A stretch of DNA of 64,000 nucleotides from positions 71,458,126-71,522,125 of the forward strand of contig NC_090245.1 in NCBI RefSeq assembly GCF_037325665.1, in the 5' to 3' direction. The position numbers were made by a program, and so were the translations under genes. The notes below the pieces were generated by a model. The model was not told the DNA's origin. It did no database searches and worked only from the letters and a program-made list of their open reading frames with translations. The DNA is from Littorina saxatilis (lineage: Eukaryota; Mollusca; Gastropoda; Littorinimorpha; Littorinidae). This document shows, piece after piece, positions 1 through 10,552 of this stretch (positions are counted from its first letter, which is position 1; each line of letters begins with the position of its first letter).

Positions 1-184
1 TTTAACAACTGGCAATAAACAGAGCCCATGACAGTTTTTATTTGATATGATATGATTTTGATTATACAGTGTACGTCTGTTTTATTATTTGCTGATTTGT
101 GAATGTAATTCAATTATGGTTATACAGTGTAAATCTGTTTTGCTTGGTAACCTGGTTAATTATTATGTACACTGATCACAGTGT

Positions 185-230
<46 letters not shown>

Positions 231-2264
231 ATCAATATCTAAAACTCGGATGTCACAGGCCACATGTCAGTATTTGCTCCCTTTCTAGTCAAGTGCAAAT
301 AAACACTTCCCCTTTAATAAAAATCGTCTAACTTGCATTTGAGAAAGAATCTTCTATTTCTTCTTCTTCTTCGTTCATGAGCTTAGACTCCCACGTTCAC
401 TCATGTTTTTAGCACAAGTGGATTTTTACGTGTATGACCGAAAGAATCAAAATGATAAGAAAGGGTTATTTTGGAACATTTATTCCAAAGGGTATGTATT
501 TAGGTACATAAAACTTATTGACAAAGGGTTAGTATTATGGACAACTTATTTTAAAGGGTAGGTAACTCATCTATGTGGACTAGAATATAAGAAAACTTTC
601 ATTTTTTTTCTTAGTTTGTTTGTTTTTCATTTGAGTACATTTTGTTTTGTTTTTGTTGCCACTTGTACATCACCGATTGCAATATTCTTTCACACTTTGC
701 CACAGTAGTACACATAGTAACTAGTATGCCCAGATGGTACACCTAGCTTTGGCAAATGTTACTATATTTATATAAGCATAATTTTTTGTTGCTCACTTCT
801 TTTTCTTCTCCGTTAGCATTTTTTGCTCACAAATTACAATGAGATTTGATGTTGTCTTTTCAATGAAATGAACCAGTTCTTGGTTTGTCACATGACAGAT
901 TGACTTAGCATAATCAGTTTAGGTATCCACACTGATGTTAATTCTTTGTGGAATAGATTTTGTGCTGTTTTAGTTTATTCACTGACTATTTGTGCCCCAC
1001 TCTTTTCTTTTGGATGACGGGAACAGATTAATCAACCATGTGCACTTTTTATGTGCTTACAGGCCAATTAACTGTATTGTTCATCTGTTGGTAAATGCAA
1101 AGGTGCTTTTTGCGTTTTAAATTATGTCAGTATAGGTTTGGCCTTACAGTAAGATCTGTGTGAAGTAAGATTTGTGTATCAATTATGCTTCCTTTTAAAC
1201 TGAGATCGTACCAGACAATATGGAGTGCATTTCTGTGTTTGTTGGATGTGATCAAACTATACAGTTTCAATGTGTACATCAAAGATGAGAGTGTGTGTGT
1301 GTGTGTGTGTGTGTGTTTGTGCTTCTGTTGCCCTTAATGTGGTAGGGGACAATTATCTCCACAAATTGTACAGATATTTTAATATTCCATAGGCAATGCA
1401 GGGTTGTTGTTCCTATATAGTCAGGGTGGAGTAAAGTTTAATTCTTGCTCTTTGAGGTTTAACATTTTTAAGTTTTGACTATTGTGGTTATGTGTATTGT
1501 AGTGTCAGGTTAATACGTATTCCAGGATGATTAATTAAAAAAAAAAAAAAAAGGTTCATAGCTTTTCAGTGCTGCCTTTGAAAAGAAAAGGAGAAAATGC
1601 GTATGTGGGCTTGCACCCAGGAGAGTGAGTGTGTGTGTGAGTTTGTGTGTGTGTGTGTGTAAGCGCACACTTACGCAGAAAATGTCAGTTAAGGACTATA
1701 TTTGTAGCAAAAAATGAAGCACCCTCAAACTATCATGTATTTTTGTGTCTACTGTTAGGATTTATGAGATTTTGATAGAATGAGATTTAAAGAGATTGAT
1801 TTATTGTCTTGGCAGTGCATTGTTATCACTGAAATCAGAGGTTTTGCCTTTTTGGGTGTGTGATTATCTGAATGGTTACCTCTTTGAATAATGTTAAATT
1901 ACGCTCATTTGTTTGCCAATAAATCAGGGTTATTGAAAAGGCAATATACCAGGGTTTGAAACAATGTGGTGCGTGTGTGTGTGATGTGTGTGTGTGATGA
2001 GTGTGCATAAATGTGTCCTCGTGTCAGCGTATCTGTCTGTCAACTACTCTCTTATCTGCCAGTGTATCTCTAGTTTCTGTTCACAGATAAATTAGCACCT
2101 TTTAGATATGGATTTTGCATGACTGTCCCAACTTTCCAAGATGAACATTACATGTATCATATATTGACACAAACAACTGATAAAGTAGACTGCCATCAAC
2201 TGATAACAAGGTTGCTTCATCCTGAAAGAGGCACAGGATTTGTCAATTTAACTTTTTCATACTC
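1..2264. other. AT-rich non-coding stretch
   Basis: No open frame longer than 60 codons starts here. The DNA is T-rich on the + strand with a GT run at about 187-227 and further GT runs near 1291-1316 and 1620-1660. It contains a truncated SINE (listed separately). Two short imperfect duplications are visible: a TATACAGTGTA-containing segment near 65 and 122, and an AAAGGGT segment near 487, 525 and 553. An AATAAA is present at 1918-1923. It could be a long 3' UTR of a + strand gene lying left of the window, or simply intergenic; the sequence does not decide. Confidence 0.5.
352..439 (-). mobile_element. 5'-truncated tRNA-SINE copy with target-site duplication
   Basis: Read on the - strand this matches the last ~85 bp of the SINE at 22282-22665, including the block CACGTAAAA, the GTGGGAGT block and the terminal GAA repeats. 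It is flanked by the 9-bp direct repeat GAAAGAATC (343-351 and 440-448), the expected product of target-primed insertion. Only the 3' part was copied, as is usual for abortive reverse transcription. Confidence 0.8.
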
Positions 2265-2790
2265 AATCAATCAATCAATCAATATGAGGCTTATATCGCG
2301 CGTATTCCGTGGGTACAGTTCTAAGCGCAGGGATTTTTTTTATTTTTTTTCATTTTTTTATTTTTATGCAATTTATATTGCGCACATATTCAAGGCGCAG
2401 GAATTTATTTATGCCGTGTGAGATGGAATTTTTTTACACAATACATCACGCATTCACATCGGCCAGCAGATCGCAGCCATTTTGGCGCATATCCTACTTT
2501 TCGCGGCCTATTATTCCAAGTCACACGGGTATTTTGGTGGACATTTTTTATCTATGCCTATACAATTTTGCCAGGAAAGACCCTTTTGTCAATCGTGGGA
2601 TCTTTAACGTGCACACCCCAATGTAGTGTACACGAAGGGACCTCGGTTTTTCGTCTCATCCGAAAGACTAGCACTTGAACCCACCACCTAGGTTTGGAAA
2701 GGGGGGAGAAAATTGCTAACGCCCTGACCCAGGGTCGAACTCACAACCTCTCGCTTCCGAGCGTAAGTGCGTTACCACTCGGCCACCCAG
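2265..2790 (-). mobile_element. full-length tRNA-derived SINE with (ATTG)n tail
   Basis: On the - strand it begins near 2790 with a tRNA-like head (GGTGGCCGAGTGGT A-box-like, GTTCGACCC B-box-like). A central body follows with the block GGATGAGACG and a CACGTTAAAGATCCCACG block, resembling mollusc/BIVA-type SINE core sequences as I remember them. The 3' part has GCGCTTAGAAC and GCGATATAAGC, then four ATTG repeats ending near 2265. The direct repeat TCATACT flanks it (2258-2264 and 2791-2797). The end contains a second imperfect copy of the GCGC-type tail, so the tail may have been duplicated. Confidence 0.75.
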
Positions 2791-3977
2791 TCATACTGAT
2801 GATAGGTTTACTACACACACAAAATACACAAGTATTAATGAATCTATTTGTGTTCTTCCTAAACCTACTTCTGCTATGTAGGGCAAAAATGATAATAAAG
2901 GATCTTTTCATTCACAGTACAAGCACACAGCAAGACCAACAATAGTTACAATCCTTGGGACAGGCACTTGAAACGATTATCAGCTTGCAAACACCTTAGG
3001 CAAGAGAATGTAACTATGATATCAACAAAATACCGTTTTTGTGCCCATGACACAGTCATTAAAAATCTGACCTTGCTTTGATAAAATGTCAAGTATAATT
3101 GTCAAAGTGACAGATCAACTGAACTCTTAAGATAAAGTTATCACCCAAATATCGTCTGAGTACATGTACATTTTGCTACAATGGTCCCTGCATTGTCAGG
3201 CTTCTCTGATTTCATGACAGATCCCAATAGAGAACACTTTGTCTTTTCCCTTTGTCTATAATTTCAACCAAAGAATCCCTCTCATAAAAGTTAACCTGCA
3301 ATGGGTGGACACGTTTGGCTGGTCCCATTCACGTGTGGTCCCAAGGGTGTCAGTTCATCACAGGTGCCACTGTACTACTTACCTTCACTGGAGCACAGAC
3401 TGACACCAAGCTGTCAACTTCATCGTAAGATTTGCACTGGACAAATCATTGGCTTATCTGCACACCTGAGTCGAGCTTATATATCATCTCCTGATGTTTA
3501 CATCTAGTTTGAGGGTTTGTTTTCTGACTTACTGATTTTGTTGTGGACTTTCTGAGATGTAAAGACGACGGACAACCATCTCTTTATGCACATGCATTGA
3601 GTGTGGTATGCCGTTCACATTATGATCAGTGCTGCATGCGTGCAGTTTCCATGTGAGTTGTATCGTTTGGGATCAAAAGGGTTACACACAACACAAAGTC
3701 AAACTGATTTTGTGTTTAAATCTGTCAACAAAAGGGCAGGTGTTACAGCCAGCACAGACTTCTCGACGAGTACCTGTACCATTTCTCTCGTGGATATTGA
3801 TTTTCAGACAAAAATTTGATGCTGTGCGAAAACCATTTCTTCATTTTCAAGACTTGGTATTGCACCGTATGCAATGTAATATCCAAGTAAACAGAATGCA
3901 CAAATGATCGAATACTAAACAAAAAAAGGAGTACTACAAAAAAGTGAAGGGAGAAAAATAACAAAATTAGAGTCGTC
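2791..3977. other. upstream region of the TRIM-type gene
   Basis: No convincing coding exon. The only open frames are 60-90 codons, overlap in several frames and show no recognisable domain. The segment presumably holds the promoter and 5' UTR of the gene starting at 3978. A possible splice acceptor (pyrimidine-rich, ending TTTTCAG) lies at about 3799-3805, so a non-coding first exon further upstream is possible but unproven. No TATA box is evident close to the start codon. Confidence 0.4.
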
Positions 3978-5638
3978 ATGGATCTATCCTTAAGTTACAC
4001 CGCCTCAGATGGAGGTGAAGACCACCTTTCAACCGCTTCTTCACTTCATCATGCACATACAGCCGTCAGCTCACCAACAATAAGAAATGCACGTGAAACC
4101 GCCGAAACTCACCGCACACCTGAGACGGAATCATTCACCTTGAGTGCTACCAGTGGCCAAGACCCGCCTCCTGCAGTGGACAGTTCTGTGCTATCTGCTT
4201 CAAACAGGCACAGTGAAAAACTGCCTGGAAACCGAGGCGAACATCTTAGTGCAGCTGAGAATGTGTTGGAAGAAGAACGCGACGGAGCACCACAGACCAA
4301 CGTCACAGGGAAGGAAACGTTTGAGTCTTCAGGAGATGACAGCACGAAAGGTCCACCACCTTATGACAGCCAAGATGAAGATGAAGACGAAGAAAGCCCC
4401 GAAGCGAAGGCTGGGGAGCACAGAGTGTGCGCAGTGTTACCCAACCTACGAGGAAGCTCCGTCCCTGCGGTGATGTTCTGCAACCTCTGTGACGATGCAG
4501 CCACTGTGGCAGAAGGTCACTGCACAGAATGCGACCAGGACATGTGTGGAGCCTGCATCCATAGACACAGCAGGATGAGTTTGGCAGCTAATCACACCGT
4601 CACGCTATTCTCCCCACAAGATAACGACGATGAAGCCGTTGCACCTCTCCCAGCTCCTCGCTCCCAATCTCTGCGCCTTCGCACTCGAAGAGGAACTATG
4701 GACGTGGTGGAGATGTGCCGCAAGCACAGAGAGGAGAAGCTGCGGTTCTTCTGCCTGTCGTGCCAGCTGCCTGTGTGCAGAGACTGCGTTCTGACAGCCC
4801 ACAAGCAGCACCTCACTGAAGACATCGGGGACGCCACCATGGCCGCCAGAACAGAGTTGTCCAACATGATGGGGCAGCTGGAGCAGAAGAAGCGTCTGCT
4901 GGAGTCCTACCTCAACATCTTTGACGACTACAAGGCCGACTTCCACCTGAGCGCCCAGAGGGTGGAGCAGATGATAAAGAGTCACTGCCACGAGGTGCAG
5001 TCTGCTCTGGACACATCGTACAGCGAAATCACCCAAGAGCTGGAGCAACACAAAGCAAAGGAAGCTGAAAGAATCGAGAACCAGGAGACGTTCGTCCACG
5101 ACAACATCGAAGACGTGACGCGGCTTCTCAACCAGCAGGCCAGCATCGACTCCTCCATCCAGGTGCTGTGTCAGCACGAAGTGGTCTCCCTCGCCCTGAA
5201 AACCCTCGACCAGAACATCCAGCAGATTCAGCTGGGACAGAGCGAATTCCTGGTGTCGAAAAACCCTCGTCTGACAGTCATGCCTCACGCACAGCACTTC
5301 CTGGGCAGGGTGAGCTTTATGACGCACATCCCTTGCTCCCAAGCTCCTGGACCCAACATCGTCACGCCTAGGATCGTGATCCGCGAGGTGGCGCTACACC
5401 GGGAGCTGGCGTTCAACATCTGGGAGATGAACTGCTCCAGGTCGTCGGTGCGCTCCATCGTGGAGACGTCACAGGGCCTGGTGTGGGTGGCCACGCCGCA
5501 CTCCTTGCTCAAGGTGGGCACCACCATCACCAGGGACAGCGTCAACATTCCGGATGACATCGCCAGCGTGGTGCGTGGCCCCGGGGACAAGCTGCTCGTG
5601 TCGTTTGGTCAGGGCAGCAGCATCAAGCTGTACGCCAG
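3978..5638 (+). CDS. TRIM-type gene, coding exon 1
   Basis: Encodes residues 1-553 plus two bases of codon 554: the acidic N-terminus, both B-boxes, the coiled coil and the first propeller strands. It ends at a consensus donor, CAG followed by GTAAGC at 5639. Continued reading gives a stop three bases later, supporting the splice. Confidence 0.92.
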
Positions 5639-5754
5639 GTAAGCGCTACGCCACGAACGCACTATTCCAAGTATAAAGCACTCACAACTTTCAAAGTACA
5701 CTCTCACATTTGCTAGGAGTTCCATCAGCCTAACAAAGCTCCAACGCATTGTTA

Positions 5755-5816
<62 letters not shown>

Positions 5817-7402
5817 TCTGTCTGTCTGTCTGTTTGTTTTTGTGATAACTACGTTTAGGTACACATCCCCAGCATTTTGGCTACCAAAGCTCAGATCCAT
5901 AATAACATGTATTACCACGTTGGTCTATCTCAAAAATTCACATTTCTCTGTCAGTGGAAGCTGGTCAGGGTTTGCCTCAGTGCCCAAAGGCTCCACGGTC
6001 ATTGCCAGCCGTGTCCAGCTCAACCACCGCCTGGAGGTCTACGTCGCCGTCACCTCGCAGCGCGGCACCACCAAGGTCCTCTCCTACGCCACAGACGGCA
6101 AGGTCTGCCAGCAACACCCTCTGCCTCCAGAGATCTTCCTTGGAGAAGACCGCCGCCGTGACAGCAGGAGTTCGCCAGATGAGCAACTTCAGCGTACCAG
6201 CGCACGGTCATCTTCTTCCACCAGTGCCGATTTGGCAGCTTTGCCCAGAGCTGAATCCAGACCTGTGGCGTCCAAGGTTCCTTTGTCTAGCCTGAAGCTG
6301 TCCTGCATGGCGGTGGGGGCGGATGGAAGTCTGTGTCTGGGGGATGTGGGCGGGGCCAGGGTTGTGATGGTGGACGGACGAGGGCAGCTGATTGGTCAGT
6401 ACCGAGGGCCTGACGGACAGACTGGATGTCAGCCTAGGAGTGTCTGCGTAGTGGGTCCTAGACAGGTTAGTAATACTGGAGAGAGACGGTGGGCGACTTT
6501 TTTCCTCGAGTTCGACCCCTGCGTCTTGTATAACAAAGCGCCTAATCCGTGTATGAAATACGAAAAAAATCAAAGAGACCGCTTGAGTACCTGTCAAACA
6601 ACTTGTGATAATGCATGTTTCAGCTACTAGGTACTGCCCTGCCTTTGATCTGGCCGCACACACAGATTTCCACTATGTTAAACTCGGTCACTGACCCCGG
6701 TGCAGGAAGTGTTTCCTCTCTCAGATATGACAGGGGAACCACCTGTCATGGCAAAAACTGGGTCATTGACCCCTGGGAAGAAGGTCGTGTCTATAAACAA
6801 GGCCACCCAGCTATCACAATGCCTTTGATCTGGCCGCACACACAGAGCACACATATTTTCACTCAGTTAAAGTTGGTCACTGACCGGTCACTGACCCCGA
6901 TGCAGGAAGTGTTTCCTCTCTCAGATATGACAGGGGAACCACCTCTCATAACAAAAACTGGGTCATTTTGGTGCGCCCTATCGGCCCCCCTATCGGCCCC
7001 CTGCGTCCAATGGCAATGGGTGACTGGATTACAATTTTTTTTAAAAGAAGGGGGTGCGTCTTAGATAAGGAAGCGCCTTGTCACCCGGAAAGTACGGTAA
7101 GTATTTAGCTGTCATATATAGCAATTTTTGTTTCATAAAAGCTTTGGCTGTGGACAGAACCGAGTCCGTTTTAGGCGGCAAATTTAGAGTGAACGCTGCC
7201 AAAAGTGAAAAAAAGAGAAAAAGCCTAACGGTTTTGAGATTTGTGTTTCTGCAACTGTTTTGACATGTGCAACTTATCCAGAGAGGGTGAATAAAGCGAA
7301 TGAAATTGTTTTGAGCGCTCTAGCCCGTTAGTTTGTCAGAACAGGAGGTGGTCCATATTAGGAGCCGGTCCATATTAGGAGCCCTTCTCAAGTAAGTACA
7401 TC

Positions 7403-7437
<35 letters not shown>

Positions 7438-7739
7438 CCAATAAGTCGATAAGTCAGTCAGTCAGAAAGGAAGGAAGTAACCAATTAACTAACTAACTCA
7501 CTCGCTAAGTAACTAAACTGCAAATCATTTATGCTCTCGCCTAGGTGGTGTTGGCGGACAGTCACCGCAGCGCAGTGGAGCTGGTCAGCATGGAGGGACA
7601 GCTGCTGGCCACATTGCTGGCACGTGACGCCTTCCAGGACATCGGCGTGCCCACTGCCCTCACCGTGGACAGCAAGCGGCGACTGTGGGTGGGCACTAGC
7701 ATGGGGCACGTCTGTGCCTACTCCTTTCTGCACTCGTGA
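3978..7739 (+). CDS. RING-less TRIM-type B-box/coiled-coil/propeller protein
   Basis: Spliced CDS join(3978..5638, 5955..6465, 7545..7739), 788 aa. Phases agree: exon 1 ends after two bases (AG), exon 2 supplies T to make Ser554, exon 2 ends in phase 0. Residues 1-150 are acidic and Ser-rich with no RING finger. B-box 1 has C168, C171, C182, C185, C190, C193, H197, H206; B-box 2 has C247, H250, C259, C262, C267, C270, H275, H278. About 285-415 is a probable coiled coil. From about 470 to the end come short hydrophobic strands typical of an NHL-like beta-propeller (LVWVAT, LLVSFG, LCLGD, LWVGT), interrupted by a Ser/Arg-rich insert at about 605-650. TRIM-NHL proteins are usually E3 ligases or RNA regulators; without a RING this one more likely acts as an adaptor. 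The start has a G at -3 and +4 and an in-frame stop at 3945. Exact subfamily unknown. Confidence 0.92.
5639..5954 (+). other. TRIM-type gene intron 1
   Basis: A 316-bp intron, GT at 5639 and AG at 5953-5954 after a TTTCTCTGTC tract. It contains a GT run followed by a GA run (about 5758-5815). The intron stays open in one frame from 5749 into exon 2, which makes a misleading longer open frame; the in-phase donor-acceptor pair argues for splicing. Confidence 0.85.
5955..6465 (+). CDS. TRIM-type gene, coding exon 2
   Basis: Encodes the end of codon 554 to residue 724. It contains propeller strands (VYVAVTSQRG, LSCMAVGADGSLCLG) and a basic, Ser-rich low-complexity insert. The donor is CAG followed by GTTAGT at 6466, in phase 0. 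Confidence 0.9.
6475..7097 (+). mobile_element. non-autonomous TIR element (CCGGGT/GCGCC family) in intron 2
   Basis: Matches the better-preserved copy at 60447-61020 over most of its length: the TTTTTTCCTCGAG block, the AAAGAGACCGC block, GTGCAGGAAGTGTTTCC, and a right end reading GCGCCTTGTCACCCGGAAAG then TACGGTA. The left end is diverged. Internally, a ~180-bp segment beginning CCTTTGATCTGGCC is present twice in tandem (about 6641 and 6821). It lies wholly within the intron and should be spliced out. Confidence 0.75.
7098..7544 (+). other. rest of TRIM-type gene intron 2
   Basis: Non-coding. Includes an AAGT tetranucleotide run at about 7391-7437 and related GTCA/AGGA short repeats. Ends in a pyrimidine-containing acceptor, CTCGCCTAG at 7544. 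Confidence 0.7.
7545..7739 (+). CDS. TRIM-type gene, last coding exon
   Basis: Encodes residues 725-788 and the stop TGA (7737-7739): propeller strands beginning VVLADS, with LTVDSKRRLWVGT near the C-terminus. The pattern of a hydrophobic strand, D-S/K turn and W-x-G is what closing blades of NHL-like propellers look like. Confidence 0.9.
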   Translation: MVLADSHRSAVELVSMEGQLLATLLARDAFQDIGVPTALTVDSKRRLWVGTSMGHVCAYSFLHS

Positions 7740-7814
7740 AGCGAGAAACAAGACAGTGACGTCGATTAGGCTGTTGTGTGTGTGTGTGTGTGTGTGCGTG
7801 CATGTGAATGCATG

Positions 7815-7894
7815 GTGGACAGCGGCAAGCGATGACTGTGGGTGCATGGGCACTAGTTTGGGGCACGTCTGTGCTTACTCCTTTCTGCACTTGT
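7815..7894 (+). pseudogene. partial copy of the last exon inside the 3' UTR
   Basis: About 80 bp starting GTGGACAGCGGCAAGCG repeats the exon segment 7665-7739 with small indels (both include GGGCACGTCTGTGC and ACTCCTTTCTGCAC). It lies about 76 bp past the stop codon, separated from it by a GT run. The copy has lost the reading frame and is not expected to be translated. It looks like a local tandem duplication, possibly promoted by the GT repeat. Confidence 0.8.
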
Positions 7895-8229
7895 GTTGCT
7901 TTGGCATCTGTGTACATAATCATGATCTTTTTGTTTTGTTTTGGCGCAATTATAAATGATACTGACAAAGGACACTAAGATCTGCAATATTTTTTTTTTT
8001 TTGGGGGGGGGGGGGTGTTCTGAACAATCTGCCTGATTTAAAAAAAAAAAATGTATTCTCTTTTCTGCAATATTTTCTGTGTGCAGGAAATCGCGCGAGG
8101 GAAGTAACTTCACGGTAGAACACTGGTTATCTCCCTTTGTGTTTTGTGACTTTCTTGATCATCTCTCACTCAGTTAAAAATGTTCCTGTGTTCCTTCCGA
8201 AAAATACCAAGGGAAATTGTTCATTCTTC

Positions 8230-8235
8230 AATAAA
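8230..8235 (+). promoter_or_regulatory. candidate polyadenylation signal of the TRIM-type gene
   Basis: AATAAA about 490 bp after the stop codon, followed by a T-rich then GT-rich stretch (8252-8280), the usual downstream element. It is the first AATAAA after the stop that I can see. Confidence 0.55.
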
Positions 8236-9411
8236 GATTGATAGACAATTTTTTTTAAATATTTGTGTATTGATGATGTTTTTACTGATTATGTCAGAAA
8301 TGGGCAGTTTGGAAATTGTTCATGCTTTCATCTCTAATGATTTATGTTCTTAAATGAAGCCATTTATTCTGGCATTTTATGAGAGTTATTTCATGATCAA
8401 TGGCCTTAAAATACTAGCATGGGTACTTCAATTGCTGGCTTCAACTGTCACATTCACAATGAACAAGTCCACAGTGCTTATATGTTGAGATTATAGTTTA
8501 TTTTGCGTATTATAATTTTAGAACAAAAGGAATTACACATACATATAATTCAAAAACAGCAAATAAATATTGGTCCCAGGAATCTGGTGAAGCAGTCATA
8601 ACCACCAGCCAAGCTAGCTTTTATTTACACTACGTACGTGTATCACAGATCAGGCCTACTGAGTATCTAGGATGGACGGTCATTATGATTATCATTATTT
8701 CAGTTACAAACGCCACATCAGTTACACACTTGTCTTACTCTTCAGTAGCTTCCACACAAAATTGACACATTTATCAAACGCAATTAAAACAGAATCAAGT
8801 TTGACTCACATTTTGTCACCATAAAAAATAATGTCAATAACATTTCATGGACTCACTGACATAACATAATGTCACACGCTTTCCTTCTTTGCCACTACTA
8901 AAGCAAACGTGTGCAAGATTGTATGTTACACGCTTTAGGAGCATGGCAAGAACGGATTCAAACTCAAAATCGTCCCTCCAAAAGCCAAAAAATTAACACA
9001 CGACTTTTATTTCTCCTGCTGTTATCGTTTCTTCTCTTTACACATTTTTCAACACTCAGAATACTGAAAATGGCATCCCAGACAACAGTACTGTTTCCAT
9101 ACGCGAATTTAGCGTCTGAAACTATAAGGACAGAGTTCTGAACATAGATGACAAAGATCCCGGAATGAACAAACATTTCGCGGATGCAGACACAGAAAGA
9201 CGTCATGAAGAATGCGATGCTTCAAAAGATACAGACTGTGACGATGACTGTGACGTCATTCACATACACCGAGACGTCATTCACAGTTGTTCGGTCACTT
9301 CCGTCAAAAAGTAGATCTCTCCACAATGGCTGCTCCTGTGTTTAGGTTTGTCAAGCTTGAGTACACAAAACGTGTTTGTTCTCTCCTCTGTTGAAGCTGT
9401 GAGACATAAAT
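8236..9411. other. intergenic region between the convergent genes
   Basis: No supported coding exon. Tracts reading TTTATT on the + strand (AATAAA on the -) occur near 8490, 8620 and 9005 and could serve - strand transcripts. Three GACGTCAT motifs (about 9199-9280) followed by ACTTCCG and an ATGGCTGCTCC make a promoter-like patch, treated under findings. Confidence 0.4.
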
Positions 9412-9550
9412 GCTATTCCGACTTGGTCGTGTGACAGAGTTTTCTTCCACACTCGATTAGCTGATGTCTAACTCAGCCTGACGGCTTCGTTAGACAATCA
9501 ACATAATCTCGTGTGAAGAAACATCTGTCACACGACCAAGTCGGAATAGC
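9412..9550. repeat. 139-bp foldback (hairpin) element
   Basis: The first 26 bases (from GCTATTCCGACTTGG) are the exact reverse complement of the last 26 (9525-9550). Pairing continues inward with short interruptions (TTCTTCCACAC against GTGTGAAGAA). A miniature foldback transposable element is the likeliest identity; I could not define a target-site duplication. Confidence 0.85.
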
Positions 9551-9794
9551 AGGTAATGCGTTCCTTGTGACTACTTTCACTATAGTAAACAATAAACATG
9601 TAATACAGACTTTTTTTCTGATCAGCAGCAAAAAGGAGTAAAATGCTTCTGATGACATCACAGAATACCTATTATGCACCATAGTTCATAATAACACAAA
9701 TGCAAAAATAATAATTCAGAACTGTACAATTACCAAAATGCAAATAATGTGTTACAGTCGAATTGCTAACTAGAAGTTACGATAGACGAATCTC

Positions 9795-9997
9795 GAAAAT
9801 AACTCTTTCGGGTTTGTATGGGTTGTGAAAGAGTGAATACCCTTGCTTTTTTACTGGACAAACATGGGAGGGGCCAATCACTAGTGTGGCGTGTGTCGGA
9901 AACACGTGGACATGAGCACATGTGACTTTATTTGTCAGAGGAAAAGCAAGGGTACTCACTCTTTCACAACCCATACAAACCCGACGGAGTTATTTTC
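9795..9997. repeat. 203-bp foldback element with ~60-bp arms
   Basis: The left arm starting GAAAATAACTC and containing GGGTTTGTATGGGTTGTG is repeated in inverted form at 9939-9997 (CACAACCCATACAAACCC). The arms also share an AAGCAAGGGTA block. The ~80-bp centre is unpaired. Probably a MITE-like foldback. Confidence 0.85.
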
Positions 9998-10355
9998 TTC
10001 TGAAAAATGCATACATCTTCCACAGGTACAGGGCTAACATGTTTTTTTTGTAATAACCACATGTCTTTCAGATGCAAAGTAAAATTCCAAATGAATTAAT
10101 AAATACATTAAGAATAGCTGCCTCCTGGCTTTCAGTTCAATGTAATAATGCAAAAGCACACAGTCAAAACCATGTTACTTTGCAAAGTGGAGGCAGTGCC
10201 TCAGTTATACAGGCAGTCTTTATCAAAGCATGAGGTCTTTTATTGAAGTTTGTTTGTCATGCTGATTATCTTTCAACTGAAGTTAAACTAGTGAAATGCA
10301 GTTATTCAAAGAAATCGGGTTTCATGAAAAGATTACAACTGTGCTTCTTCGCACC
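9998..10355. other. intergenic, nothing recognised
   Basis: AT-rich DNA without an open frame of note. It contains a + strand TTTATT at 10239-10244, which reads AATAAA on the - strand and is one candidate polyadenylation signal for the LAS2 gene. Confidence 0.35.
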
Positions 10356-10552
10356 GGCCCCCGTGGCGCAGTGGTTAGCGCATCGGACTACGGGCCGGGA
10401 GATCGTGGTTCGAATCCCATAAGGGGTGCGTGGGTTTTTCGAGATTCGGTCGGCTCCTACCCAGAGTGGAAGTGCTAAAGTTCCAATGGGAAGGCTGGGA
10501 TCACACAGTCGAGTGTCATTCACTTCATGAATGCGATTGACTCAGAAAGCGC
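10356..10552 (+). mobile_element. tRNA-Arg(ACG)-like SINE head and body
   Basis: The first ~75 bp resemble a tRNA: GGCCCCCGTGGCGCAGTGGT (A-box region), CTACGGG anticodon loop with ACG, and GGTTCGAATCC (B-box). The anticodon stem and acceptor stem no longer pair properly. Downstream sequence continues as a body with CTACCCAGAGTGG and GGGAAGGCTGGG blocks and ends in an A-rich tract near 10552. These features fit a SINE rather than a working tRNA gene. Confidence 0.6.

Noticed and set aside
4605-5342. 245-codon frame on the - strand
   Set aside because: Antisense shadow of TRIM-type exon 1; no domain, no independent start context.
5749-6630. Single 293-codon gene
   Set aside because: It runs through intron 1 (GT/GA microsatellite) into exon 2 and then into an intron 2 transposon; the splice-consistent model explains it better.
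10356-10430. tRNA-Arg(ACG) gene
   Set aside because: Anticodon and acceptor stems mispair and a SINE-like body follows directly.
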